Shown piece by piece: positions 1 through 10,359 of a DNA stretch of 64,000 bases. How positions within the stretch are numbered: the first letter of the stretch is position 1; each line of letters opens with the position of its first letter. A model generated the notes under the pieces. That model was not told the origin of the DNA. It searched no databases and was given only the letters and a program-made list of their open reading frames with translations. Source of the DNA: Ophiura sarsii (lineage: Eukaryota > Echinodermata > Ophiuroidea > Amphilepidida > Ophiuridae); the NCBI GenBank assembly GCA_035610835.1, contig CM069446.1, forward strand, positions 74,881,062-74,945,061, given 5' to 3'. The translations under genes and the position numbers were made by a program.

Positions 1-203
1 TGTGGCCGATGAGAGCGCTATTATAGTAACTAATAATATTCAAAGCTCTATTTCTCAGAACTGGCAGCAACAAAATTAATGTTCTGAAATTTCTACAAAA
101 GATGGCCAGTATATTCAGGTATTTGAATCAGTTAAAACAGAACTGGGCCAGCAAGTTACGGTGTTCTCAGAATAAAACGGACACAATGTGGGATCAAACA
201 GCC
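1..203. other. Left edge, nothing recognised
   Basis: No coding signal, repeat or RNA gene is supported here. By position it would correspond to the 3' part of a missing receptor-gene copy, because the following sequence matches the 3' flanks of the receptor genes. No similarity to the receptor tail could be read by eye. Confidence 0.3.
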
Positions 204-402
204 GTGAGCTGCTAGATGATCTTTGATCCATGTTATGTTAACAAATTGACATTATGTATTACATTGAATTGCTCTTCGTATCGCGGTATTTCTCCTTACT
301 TCAACAGTCGTCTTTTTCGGTTATTAACCCTAACTCTACCCCCACACTTTTTTCGGAATTTTTTCTTCAACGTGGAAAATCGATCAAAATGTCCCCCGAT
401 CC

Positions 403-469
403 CCCCGGGATTTGATCCAGGGACCTCTCGCACCAGAGCCTGTGAATTTCCTACTACACCACGGCTGTC
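403..469 (-). other. tRNA-derived (SINE-head-like) sequence inside the MITE
   Basis: On the minus strand an A-box-like TGGTGTAGTAGG is followed about 30 nt later by a B-box-like GGATCAAATCC, with CCGG next to it as in a T arm. Order and spacing match an internal RNA polymerase III promoter of tRNA type. The cloverleaf is imperfect: the acceptor stem is not closed and the anticodon arm cannot be set cleanly. I therefore call it tRNA-derived rather than a functional tRNA. Confidence 0.55.
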
Positions 470-473
470 AAGG

Positions 474-503
474 ATAGTTTGCGCAGTATATTGCGCAAAC
501 TAT
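474..503. repeat. Perfect 12-bp hairpin
   Basis: ATAGTTTGCGCA and its exact complement flank the six-base loop GTATAT. It lies directly beside the tRNA-like segment inside the piggyBac-like MITE. Confidence 0.85.
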
Positions 504-1137
504 GGGTCCATTTTTTCATCGAAAAACTTTCACGCTGGGTGGTACCAACGTGCCCAGTCGTGGTATTTTGGGGTATATGGTAGGGTTAGGGTTAACTAGA
601 CAACGACACATTTCAATGTATTTTACAAGAGAAGACACGTACAGTCTGTGGGGTATCTCTAGATGGTTTGGTAATCAAGTCCGCAAGAAACAGATCATTG
701 AACGTTTCACTATTCGCCAGTACCCGGTATTGATATTCACAATTTTGACAGTATACATGTACTTGTGATCTAGTGCATGGCACTGGCACAGTTGAAAAAG
801 CTTGAAATTAGTTGATATCTGAACAGCTTTTACTCAAGCAGTAGGAGTTGCACATTCCGTTCAAATGGCATTCTGTTAAGAGTAAGACATATTCTTATTT
901 ATGATAATTTAAAAAAACAAATGCCGTGATTAATCAGAAACTGACAATTGTTGTTCATATTTTCATATTATACCCAGGTTCTAATGAATTGCCTATAGGC
1001 CTACTAACTAGTAATCGGATTTGGGGCAAAATTTATACGCCAAATAAATGGCAAAGTTGAAAAAGCTTGAAGTTCAAATGGCATTCTGTTAGGAGTAAGA
1101 CATATTCCTAAGCTTTATGTTGTCTTTACCCTGTTCT

Positions 1138-1518
1138 TAAATGCATATTATGTGATCTTTTCCAGAGAGCGCCCTCTATTCATTATTTTTTTTAGAAAGT
1201 AGATTTTCTTGCAGATTTACATTTCTGATCATAAATCATACATACATTCCAAGTTACAGTGTGATACGATTCCTAATTACCTCAAAATCATGGTTTTAGA
1301 GTGAATTTAGAGTGAAAATAATAAACTGTCGGATTATCCGACAGTTTATTTTCACTCTAAAATCATGATTTTGAAGTAATTAAGAATCGTATCGCCCTGT
1401 AACTTGGAATGTATGTACGATTTATGATCAGAAATGTAAATCTGCAAGAAAATCTTCTTTCAATTTTTTTTTCGATGTTGAGGGCGTTCCCTGGAAAGAT
1501 CACATAATATACCTTTAA
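1138..1518. mobile_element. Foldback MITE, copy A
   Basis: The ends are near-complementary (GCATATTATGTGATCTTTTC on the left; GAAAGATCACATAATATACC on the right). The similarity continues inward almost to the centre, making a foldback about 380 bp long. The central stem is an inverted pair around AAACTGTCGGA TTA TCCGACAGTTT. The subterminal AGAGCGCCCTC and GAGGGCG motifs pair across the element. Three more copies lie at 1816-2180, 2478-2784 and 31375-31642. No protein is encoded. Confidence 0.85.
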
Positions 1519-2490
1519 TGGCAAGATGTTAGGCATTAACATAATATTACTGACAGAATATATAACATTATAAGGCAGGAACCATTAGAAAAGGTCAGAC
1601 GAAAAACGTCATAAACTCTGACCATTTTCAACGTATTTTTAAAGTTGAATTCATCAACATGCAGTATACAACAAGTTTGAAATTGAGATTCTAACTGTTA
1701 CTTATTCAGAACCTACTTTTGAAGATAAGCTGACATATAACGTGTTTTCTTTATTCTTTGTTAACATACAATGTTTTATATGTATTTGATAGCAGTTTTA
1801 ACTGCTATCATGCCTTTAAAAAGGCATATGTGATCTTTTCCAGAGAGCGCCCTCTTTTCATGATTTTTTTTGAGAAAGTAGATTTTCTGATCATAAATCG
1901 TACATACATTCCAAGTTACAGAGTGATACGATTCCTAATTACCTCAAAATCATGGTTTTAGAGTGAATTTAGAGTGAAAAAAATAAACTGTCGGATTATC
2001 CGACAGTTTATTTTCACTCTAAAATCATGATTTTGAAGTAATTAAGAATCGTATCGCCCTGTAACTTGGAATGTATGTACGATTTATGATCAGAAATGTA
2101 AATCTGCAAGAAAATCTTCTTTCAATTTTTTTTTCGATGTTGAGGGCGTTCCCTGGAAAGATCACATAATATACCTTTAATGGCAAGATGTTATGCATTA
2201 ACATAATATTACTGACAGAATATATAACATTATAAGGCAGGAACCATTAGAAAAGGTCAGACGAAAAACGTCATAAACTCTGACCATTTTCAACGTATTT
2301 TTAAAGTTGAATTCATCAACATGCAGTATACAACAAATTTGAAATTGAGATTCTAACTGTTACTTATTCAGAACCTACTTTTGAAGATAAGCTGACATAT
2401 AACGTGTTTTCTTTATTCTTTGTTAACATACAATGTTTTATATGTATTTGATAGCAGTTTTAACTGCTATCATGCCTTTAAAAAGGCATA
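1150..2490 (+). repeat. Tandem duplication of about 661 bp
   Basis: The central hairpin, the GGCAAGATGTTA segment, the AAAAGGTCAGACGAAAAACG segment and the following 3'-flank sequence recur in the same order 661 bp apart (for example 1327 and 1988, or 1519 and 2180), with very few differences. The duplicated unit joins a foldback MITE to a piece of receptor-gene 3' flank. The array therefore arose after the MITE inserted. Confidence 0.85.
1816..2180. mobile_element. Foldback MITE, copy B
   Basis: This is a second copy of the 380-bp foldback element, bounded by TTTAAAAAGGCATATGTGATC and CACATAATATACCTTTAA. It differs from copy A by a short deletion in the left arm (no TTGCAGATTTACATTTC segment). 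It arose by the 661-bp tandem duplication rather than by independent insertion. Confidence 0.85.
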
Positions 2491-2784
2491 TGTGATCTTT
2501 TCCAGAGAGCGCCCTCTTTTCATGAATTTTTTGAGAAAGTAGATTTTCTTGCAGATTTACATTTCTGATCATAAATCGTACATACATTCCAAGTTACAGA
2601 GCGATACGATTCCTAATGACCTCAAAATCATAGTTTTAGAGTGAATTTAGAGTGAAAATATAAACTGTCGTGTTATCCCGACAGTTTATTTTCACTCTAA
2701 AGCCATTTTGAAGTATTGATTTATGATAAGAAATGTTCGATGTTGAGGGCGTTCCCTGGAAAGATCACATAATATACCTTTAAA
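2478..2784. mobile_element. Foldback MITE, copy C, shortened
   Basis: The left arm is intact. The central stem is changed to CTGTCGTGTTATCCCGACAG, and the right arm has lost roughly 70 bp. The outer ends still read CATATGTGATC and GATCACATAATATACCTTTAA. It is degenerate and has no coding capacity. Confidence 0.8.
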
Positions 2785-3089
2785 GTTGCAGTTACTCCGT
2801 TTTATGTTGAACATGTTGAAAATTACGTACTCAGCCAATTATCTTTTATGATAATATAATTTTGTTTGCCGTTATTAATCAGAAACTGACAATTGTTGCT
2901 CATATTTTCATATTATATGCAGGTTCTAATGAATTGTATTACTAGTAATTATATAATTGTTTGGCGTATACATTATTTAAATGTTTACCTATGAGCGAAA
3001 AAAATGAACTTCTTTGACGTGGTACAAAAGGTACTTTGAATTATTTTAGGTTTACTAAAATTGATTTTAAAAATGTACATGATTTCTTA
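2785..3089 (+). repeat. Remaining 3' flank of block 0
   Basis: The sequence resumes the receptor-gene 3' flank after the MITEs: TGTTGAAAATTACGTACTCAGCC, CAGAAACTGACAATTGTTGC, then ATGAACTTCTTTGACGTGG. The same landmarks follow the intact genes at about 12940-13150 and 17745-17860. Confidence 0.65.
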
Positions 3090-3811
3090 AAATGCTATTA
3101 ATGTATTTGATGGTTGCCATTATCGATGTTATTATCGAATACTACAGGCATCTGACAATAAAGTATAAGAAAGAACTCAATTGCGTAAAGAGATCTGGCT
3201 TTCCATGTTTCAGGTGGAAAAGTTGAAAACTTTAGGAGACCTGAAGAACCTGAAATGATAATACCCATCAAAATGCATCCTCAGGTGAGGTCCACATTAA
3301 AATAAAAAAATCCAGCAAATTTATGCCAACTAAAAGTCCTTACGAATACGATTTTGTATGGTCCATTCTAGGTTTACACTGGGAAAACCCCGTTCCATGT
3401 TAAAATGACTCCGTTCGTTGAACATAACCTTTCATTTGTTTGCGAGTAATTGGACCGAGAAAAACAATTTTTCATAGCAGTAGGTACGTGTACCCTATAC
3501 GCCCTAACTTTTCGGTTAAAATGGTTTAGCTTCAAGTATCCATAAACGTCAGCCTGTATAAAAAAGAGGCACACTGATCCCGTTCTCTGTTTCTCCTACG
3601 GAGAGTAGTGGCACCATAATGTTTGTTACCACCTTTGAGCATCTCAACGGTGCTATGGTGTAATATAGAAATAACATAGGAATACTACTTTAGTTTGACT
3701 GTTTGACCAAGATGTTTTAGACTAGGAATCACGACTACGAATTTTGAAAATAAGCGGATATTATATGAACTTAAAAGTTGTGTTTGGACTTCCACGAATA
3801 AAAGATTAACA
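3090..3811 (+). promoter_or_regulatory. Conserved 5' flank of receptor copy 1
   Basis: About 0.7 kb matches the 5' flanks of the two intact genes (9700-10359 and 14380-15068). Shared blocks include ATCTGACAATAAAG, AAGAGATCTGGCTTT, CGTTGAACATAACCTTTC with GCGAGTAATTGGACCGAGAA, and AGATTAACAATG at the start codon. Conservation up to the ATG means the duplicated unit carried its own upstream region, so the copies probably share promoter elements. I see no convincing TATA box, so the core promoter position is unknown. Confidence 0.55.
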
Positions 3812-5169
3812 ATGATTACTATAACGTTTACATCACGTGAATGGGGAACTGCATATGTTGCCGTAATTCTATTACTCGTCTGTGTACAATGGATATCTGG
3901 AGAGACCATCACTATATTATACGGAGATAATGGTTATCCTGAAGAGGGCGATTTAAATTACCAGCTTGACTGCATAATTTCTAATTTAGAGAGCCCTGTA
4001 ATCGCATTCTTCCAGAAGGACTACACTTTCCCAGCAGTGATTGGCCAAAGTGTCACCCACAAAATGACATCAAAGCACTAATTTATTCACAAATAAATAT
4101 AACATGTGTCTCAACACCAGGTAACCCAGTGGTTGAGGTCAACATACATGATCCCTCAAATGGACAGATGGTCCCAAACTCGGACTCTATTATCAACAAA
4201 ACAACCAACCGCATAGAACGAATCTACACATACCAAGTAGTACCAAACGACAATATGGATCAGTTCTTTTGTCAGATAATCGATGAAAATGGAATGAATC
4301 GTCAGTGTACAATGGGCAAAATAGAAATTGGACTTTTTCAATACGATCATGTTGAGGTAAAGCAAGGCGCTGCTTTTGCTGTCTTTCAATGTCTTGCAGG
4401 ATCAAGCAACGGTATTCATTGGTCAACAGAACCACCAATTGAACCTTCTCGATTAGAAATGATAGGTGACGTGCTTTGGATAAACAATGTTGATATCACT
4501 GACAATGGGACGAAAGTGATTTGTGGTGTTGATGGATACAACCTTCGAGATCAAGCCCAGCTTATAGTCACTCCACACAATACCTACACGGCTGGATCTA
4601 CAGTGGAACCGTCATCACATGCAACGATCCCAACAGTGTCCCTGACACCGATATCACGGAAGACACTACCACCAACTTTCTCTCCGACTGACATATACTC
4701 TCCTTTATCGAACAATCAAACAGCAGCTCCCTCAAACATGATTGGATTGTTTGTAGGTGTATGTATTGGACTAAACGTGGTTACGTTTGTAACAGGAATT
4801 ATTGTAGGCATCCTCTGTTATGGTAAAAAGTTACGAAGAGACATTAAACACGAAGAAGATACGACAGCCAACATGAAAGTTTCGACAAAAGATTCCGACC
4901 AAGTCAACTCTAGATCTAACCCCAAGGATTCCGCCAACCGAAACGTCAATCTTACCAACCTATCAGATCATAGTCCCATATTTGCAACCATGGTTACGCA
5001 ATCCAACAATGAGTCTTACACTGACTTGCAACTGACCGATGTTCATCGTTCACAGTATGACATTCTGAAGAAGCCAGATGCCGTTGTGTCGAACCGTGAC
5101 TATGTCAACGTTAATCCTCAACGTGATCAAGAACCAGTTTATGAGGTTCACATTGAGAGTAATATATAA
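3812..5169 (+). pseudogene. Ig-superfamily receptor copy 1, frameshifted by an internal deletion, with a different tail
   Basis: The reading frame opens with the family signal peptide (hydrophobic core ending QWISG, then ETI) and the first half of Ig domain 1 up to LDCII. At about 4006 it jumps from ATCGCAT to TCTTCCAGAAGG. Compared with the copy at 15069, 277 bp are missing. That removes the rest of domain 1, including the Trp and the second Cys, and shifts the frame, so the first frame stops at 4079-4081. The other frame is open from about 4009 to 5169 and encodes domain 2 (PKCHPQ, ITCVS, FFCQII, RQCTMG), domain 3 (FQCLAG, IHWST, DNGTKVIC), a new Ser/Thr/Pro stalk, a membrane helix (IGLFVGVCIG through VGILCYG) and a roughly 110-residue tail. 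The stalk, helix and tail do not resemble those of the two intact copies. The tail has SQYDIL (fits the ITIM consensus), YVNV (YxN, Grb2-type), YTDL and YEVH. Probably a pseudogene, though a functional short form cannot be excluded. Confidence 0.85.
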
Positions 5170-5355
5170 AATCATCAAATTTAAGATTTCGGTCAAATTC
5201 ATTTATAGTTAGTCGCGTACTAATCTAATCATCAATTTTAGCGAGAAACATGAAAAGATAGAGGCTAATAGAGGCTTATTGGGTTATCCAGGGTCGTATG
5301 ACCCAAATGATACCTAATCAAATCAAATCAAATCCTCGATGGTTCCAATTTGGTT

Positions 5356-5361
5356 AATAAA
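5356..5361 (+). terminator. Candidate polyadenylation signal of copy 1
   Basis: AATAAA occurs 187 bp after the stop of copy 1. This 3' flank is unrelated to those of the two intact genes, matching the switch in stalk, membrane and tail sequence. Confidence 0.45.
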
Positions 5362-5463
5362 GATTTTCTAGCATAATATGTAACAATTTACGCTTGTATA
5401 TATAATTTCGTTGAGAATCATGCATATTTTAAGGTTACTCAGTATGCACTATAATATTGTTAA

Positions 5464-6129
5464 CAGTCAGCTGTAGAACGGGGCCCCGTTTCAATTGAGG
5501 TCGCTCTATTTAGTGACGCACTGCCGTCATTTTTTACACGGCGATTCATTAAGTGACGGAAGTCCGTCGCCCGCCTGAATGCGAACAAAAAACAATTTTC
5601 AATAGAGGGCGGGCTTGAGAACGGGACTGCGTTAGCAAGGGAACGGCCTTACGTCACAGTAATTTTAAAAATTCATAAATAGCCGATTCTACCGATTTTA
5701 AACAACGAAATAACTCTCTTATCAAAGAGATAACCGTTACAAAGGCATCACTTCTAAATACTACGGGGCTTATATTTAATGTAAAAATTATCACTCTTAC
5801 ACTAAAAATTCTATAAAATGGTGTAATCTCGTCTAGAAAATGGTGGTCTCATCGCAGCAAACCGGTCAAAAAGACATAATTAAAGCTTGTGTCGTGTGAT
5901 GTTGCGGTTAAAGGTTAAATTAAATCATCTAACTGGATGTCGCAAGGAGTTCTGATACCTTATCTGCCCTCAACTCGATGGATAGTTACTTTTTATGCAG
6001 ATAATTGGGTGTAAAAGGGGAAAAATTCAATCATTGCGCAAATTGACGGGTGTGCGTTACCTTGGTTACGTACACCCGTCGTTTTAGAGCGCCCTCAATT
6101 GAAACGGGCTCCCGTTCTACAGCTGACTG
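5464..6129. mobile_element. Inverted-repeat transposon, non-autonomous, 666 bp
   Basis: The ends CAGTCAGCTGTAGAACGG and its exact complement CCGTTCTACAGCTGACTG are flanked on both sides by GTTAA (5459-5463 and 6130-6134), a possible 5-bp target duplication. The similarity extends inward for about 45 bp and includes CGTTTCAATTGAGG and an AGAGCGCCCTC-type motif. There is no open frame for a transposase. The superfamily cannot be assigned from the ends alone. Confidence 0.8.
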
Positions 6130-7059
6130 GTTAAAGCAAAGGCCATTTTAAGGCCTGGAAATAAAAGGTAATAATTATATACAAAAGGCCAGAATGATTA
6201 TAGTAAAAACACCACATGAATATTTGAAGAGCTGTATATGCAAGAGTGAGATTTTTCCAGAAACGTGTTGTACTTTTTTGAAGTTGGTATCTCATTCCGT
6301 TTTCGGATTTTGTCGGTATATTTCGGTATTTTCCTAAAATTTCAATTAAAATGGCCCAAAAATCGGACTTCAATGTATTTAAAAAAAATGTATTACACTA
6401 TAATCTTTCATTTGATAAATACAAAGTAACACTAATTACTGTACATTTAGTCTTAAGTAAGCAAAACTTCAAATTACGGTTAATCTTTCGGGAAACCCCA
6501 AAATTTAGGGAGAATGGCCATTATTATAGGTCATGTTATCGAAAATATTCAAAAAAATGTTTGAAAAAAAAAGAGAAATTATTTTTTTGGATTCATTCTT
6601 TTTGATTTCTAAGTGATTTGAAAACCTCTCTACAATGGAATGCTGAACTTAGAGCCACCGTGGTGACAAAAGTGATTCTAGAAAACGGATCAATCTGTTT
6701 AGTGGCAAAACGTGCTTATTCCTTAATATTTTGGAAACAAAAGAGATAATAATAAAATAATAAAGGTTCAGGATTTTAACAAAACGCGTTATTTTAGTTT
6801 GTATGGACATACCTTAAGCCATATGCAATGATAAATTAACCAAAACAACCAATCCGAAATGGCCATATCTAAAGGGTGTTTATGTGGGGAATTCCCATTC
6901 CTTCCCGACGACAACCCTGTCGTATACCATGACCATTTTGGTTGTTGATCTTGTAATGTATAGGCTTTACCAACCAAAAGGGGAAATCATAGCTGGCAAT
7001 CTATGCTGTCACACTGGCATAAAATAAATGATATCCCATAATCAACATATCAAGGGCGT
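6130..7059. other. Intergenic, no gene seen
   Basis: AT-rich sequence with A-runs. The short open frames here have no recognisable domain, repeated copy or start context. Nothing is supported. Confidence 0.5.
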
Positions 7060-8110
7060 ATCCAGGGCTGTTTTGATTGGGGTGGGGGGGGGGGGGGGGG
7101 GGGGTGGGGGGAGGGGGGGGGGGGGATTTCATGTCCCTGTGAGCGGATCTAGTGAATCGAGTGGAGCGATCAGTGGGTGGGGTCTAGGGCCCGCCTAAGA
7201 TCCAATTCAATGAAGGGGAGGCTCCCGGTTGATATTAAGCATTTGAGTCCAGGGACGAAGCAGCTGGAAGCTCCTGGGTTTTAGGCATTTTAAATGCAAA
7301 TATTTAGCCTTTTAATGCAGTAATTCTGGGATTTTGTTACTTGCCTACTATATAAAAGAAATTAATCCTGTATCACCTTCCCTTGTGTTACTATTAGCAT
7401 GATAAGGTAGACCTATACCGGAGTAAAATCAAGATGAGCACATTCAAGGTGAGCACATTCAAATTCTATCAAAAACTTAAAAACAATAACATTCACACCA
7501 AGTGGGTGGGGTCTATAAGCCTCGGTATTACCGGGCATCAGGCGCGGTCCAGGAACGAAACCCTTGGGCTCTAGGCATTTTAAGGCAATGGGTTAGCACT
7601 TGAAGCAGTAATTTAAGCATTTTCTCATATGCCTACTAACTAAACATGCTAAACATGCTAAAAGACAATTATATCTGCATATAAGTTTTACTTTTAGGTT
7701 ATAGGAGTAAAATCCAAACACAAAGTGTGCACATTCAAATTCTAGCTTGAAATAACATTCACACCAAGAGGGTGGGGTCCAGGGGCCCGCCTTAGAGAAC
7801 GACAAAAGCTCTAGAAGCGCCTGGGTTTTAGGCATTTTAAGGTAATAGTTCAGCATTCTGAAGCAGTAATCTTGGCATTTTCTCACATGCCCACTGACTA
7901 AAAAAGGAAAAATTGTACTTTCTGGACTGTACTAGTATCGTCCGATTCTGGAACACCCGGTCGTCTGACTACTGATGCTGCAGGCACAAATGTTCCAGTA
8001 TTGAATGATACTGGTATAACCAGTATATGGGACCTAAAAAGGCCTATACACTTTCCCCCTAAAAAGCAATGATCCCTAAAATCGAAACACAAAGTGTGCA
8101 CATTCTAAGA
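7060..8110. repeat. Degenerate direct repeats of about 270-290 bp, with a G-run
   Basis: Three diverged copies share ordered landmarks: ACATTCACACCAAG followed by GGGTGGGGTC, then CTGGGTTTTAGGCATTTTAA, then GCAGTAAT and a TGCC(C/T)ACT segment (around 7190-7350, 7490-7640 and 7760-7890). ACACAAAGTGTGCACATTC recurs at about 7720 and 8088. The left side begins AAGGGCGTATCCAGGG, like hAT-type ends, followed by about 45 nearly pure G bases (7080-7125). No protein is encoded. Confidence 0.6.
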
Positions 8111-8299
8111 ATTTATGCTTATTGTCTTGTTTTCTGCGTACTCCTTACAAGTGTCGGCGGACGGGGGGTTTGAGACATATTGTAATGTTGAAATCTCTAG
8201 AAAATGCGCGCTTCTTTAGTGTCCAGAAACACGTTTCTGAAGCCATCTTGTTAAGCTTGAATAATGAAACATTATTTACAGATAACAGACGCAGGAAAC

Positions 8300-8600
8300 A
8301 AAAAAATTAGGAAAGCGACCAGTCTCGATGAAGCCGATAAGAAATATGATAAAAATAACAGGGAGGTATAAGCACGGAACCTCTCCCAGAAACATAACCA
8401 TGATAACAAAGGCGAAACTCGCGGGCATTAAAAGCAAGGATGCTGATTGGCCCGATAAACGGTAACCAAGACACAGAGACGCACTATGCCAAACGGGAAG
8501 CCCAGAGGGTATCTGCCCCAGTAAATAATTTGGTTGATGAAAGTAGGCCTGTAATAAACCTTATTAAAACTAATACACGCGAAGCGCGCAAAAATTGGCA
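8300..8600. repeat. Dispersed repeat, inverted relative to 42690-42920
   Basis: Read on the minus strand, this stretch matches 42690-42920. Shared blocks include TGGGGCAGA, TGGTTACC with GGCCAATCAGCA, TTTCATGCCCGCGA, and GCTTCATCGAGAC followed by GGTCGC. The short open frames in both copies belong to the repeat and are not separate genes. Confidence 0.65.
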
Positions 8601-8610
8601 TTTTTAACAC

Positions 8611-9699
8611 TAAAAAGGGTAAGTACCGTATGTGGATAGATGAGATGAGCTATGATGATGTGACTTGGTTTTGTACATGGGTAGTACACTAATAGAGCTT
8701 CAAACGTACGTTGGCGTTTGTCTAATTTTCATTTGTATAATTAATTCGTCCGACTAATAAATATGTTTAAACATATTCAAAGTCAAAGGAAAGGTCATAC
8801 ACCTTTAAATTGCTTTCTCTAGGCTACAAGGCCCGTTTAGCAGCGCTATAAATGCATGTAAATTGGGGCCCTAAAAACCGGCACCAAATTTAAATATTCG
8901 CCTTCCATCAAAGCTGGTTGCTATATGACATAATTCTCGTGTGCAACCAACCTGCTGCAACATAATGGAAAAACACCCATGCAGTTAGCAAGTAGTACCG
9001 CTCGTACACGTCCCGAATTTAAATATGATTGCCTGGTTGTACACGCGCACTGGGCAATCCTCTCGTAGTAATTGATAACAATAGGTTTACCAGACCGAAT
9101 TAATAGCGCTCATAAGCGGGCAATTTATGTAATGTTAAAGTAAACCGCTCAACAAATTCGTAAATGTTCTTCAATCGCCCGTAAGTCGCATTATGTTCAT
9201 AGTGTTTTGCATAACAATGGACAGCTGATGTGTTCATTTTTCCAATTACACTAAATCTGTAGCTGTTTTCAGTGTTCAACAACTTGCTTGATAATGTCGG
9301 TCGCATTCTGAATGTGCCAACACTATCCTTATTTTGTGCTCAGAAGTCAATAGAGGATTTACTTACACACCGTATAGTTGTCAATGTAACACTTAGCTTG
9401 CTTTAAACTGAACAAACGACAGAATTGTTCGTTTTAGTAAACAACATTCTAAAGGAGTAATTTACAAATTCAAGATTAGATCTTCTCGAAGACTAATATG
9501 AAACGGGTTGCCCTGGAAATAGTCGATTGAAATTGAGCAGTTTTTGACATTTGGTGCTGTATTTAACCAAGCATGATTTTTAGATATGAAAGAAGTTTCA
9601 CGGACTAATTTCATTAGTTGTAGAGTTTAGCCATGTAATGGCCAATATTACATGAGTGCACCGTGGGCCATTCGGAAGTAGACGTGTTATACTGGGTTT
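8611..9699. other. Intergenic, no gene seen
   Basis: No domain, RNA gene or clear repeat could be supported. The last part (from about 9535) begins to resemble the sequence upstream of the third receptor copy (about 14210 onward). Confidence 0.45.
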
Positions 9700-10359
9700 T
9701 TTTTGCGATTTCCATTGCACAATATGGGGATTTGAGTTCATAAAATATGTTGCAGCGATGCAGTTATCGAATATACTACTCTCATCTGACAATAAAGAAA
9801 ACAACTGGGCAATATATTGATATGATAAAATAGAATCGTACGGTATACAAAAAAGAAATACACCCCCAAGTTCACTTTGAAATAAATTATTCCCGCAATT
9901 TGGTCTAAACTATAAAACGTCCCTACTTATGAACAGAATTTTGTACGATTAATTATACATGTTTTTCACCGGGAAATCCCGTTCCACGTTTAAAATGACT
10001 CTGTTCGTTGAACATGACCTTTCTTTTGTTTGCGAGTAATTGAACCGAGAAAAACATTTTTTTTTTATTACAGTCGGTACATGTAGCCTAACTTTTTGGT
10101 TAAAATGGTTTTGCTTCATGTAGCCATAACGTCAGACTGAATGAAAACACGCACAGTGATTCAATTTTCTGTTTCTATTGTGGAGTAGTGGCACTCAAAT
10201 ACAGTGTTATGGTGTAATATTAGAGATGACATAGGAAGTCGCCTTCAGTTTGACTAGTCCATCCAAGATGTGTTAGATTACGAATCATGACTTGAATTTG
10301 AATATAGCAGATATTATGTGAACAGTTGTGTTGGGACTCCCACGAATAACGGATTAACA
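9700..10359 (+). promoter_or_regulatory. Conserved 5' flank of receptor copy 2
   Basis: It matches the upstream sequence of the copies at 3812 and 15069, including GCGATTTCCATTGCACAA, CATCTGACAATAAAG, CGTTGAACATGACCTTTC, GCGAGTAATTGAACCGAGAA and TTGGGACTCCCACGAATAAC just before GGATTAACAATG. A 10-base T-run at about 10060 is specific to this copy. No TATA box was recognised. Confidence 0.55.

Larger units (their letters stand above)
328..591. mobile_element. piggyBac-like MITE with TTAA duplication
   Basis: A 264-bp insertion is flanked by TTAA at 324-327 and 592-595. Its ends are inverted: CCCTAACTCTACC on the left and the complement of CCCTAACCCTACC on the right. The homologous flank after the gene at 10360 reads TTTTCGGTTATTAACAAG with no insertion, so it serves as the empty site. 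TTAA target duplication with ends starting CCC is typical of the piggyBac superfamily. No transposase is encoded, so it is non-autonomous. It carries a tRNA-like segment and a hairpin. Confidence 0.75.
204..1010 (+). repeat. 3' flank of a lost receptor-gene copy (block 0)
   Basis: This stretch aligns by eye with the sequence just after the two intact receptor genes (12270 onward and 16980 onward). Shared landmarks include GCTCTTCGTATCG, TTTTACAAGAGAAGA and CAAGAAACAGATCATTGAAC, then the TTTGATATCTGAA-like and ACTGACAATTGTTGTTCAT segments in the same order. The gene's terminal GGTAGATGA is approximated by GCTAGATGA at 206-214. The simplest reading is that a further copy ended here, its coding part lying outside the window or decayed. 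A piggyBac-like MITE interrupts the flank at 328-591. Confidence 0.7.

Noticed and set aside
578..597. Telomere-like TAGGGTTAGGGTTA
   Set aside because: It is only two units long and forms the end of a TTAA-flanked element.
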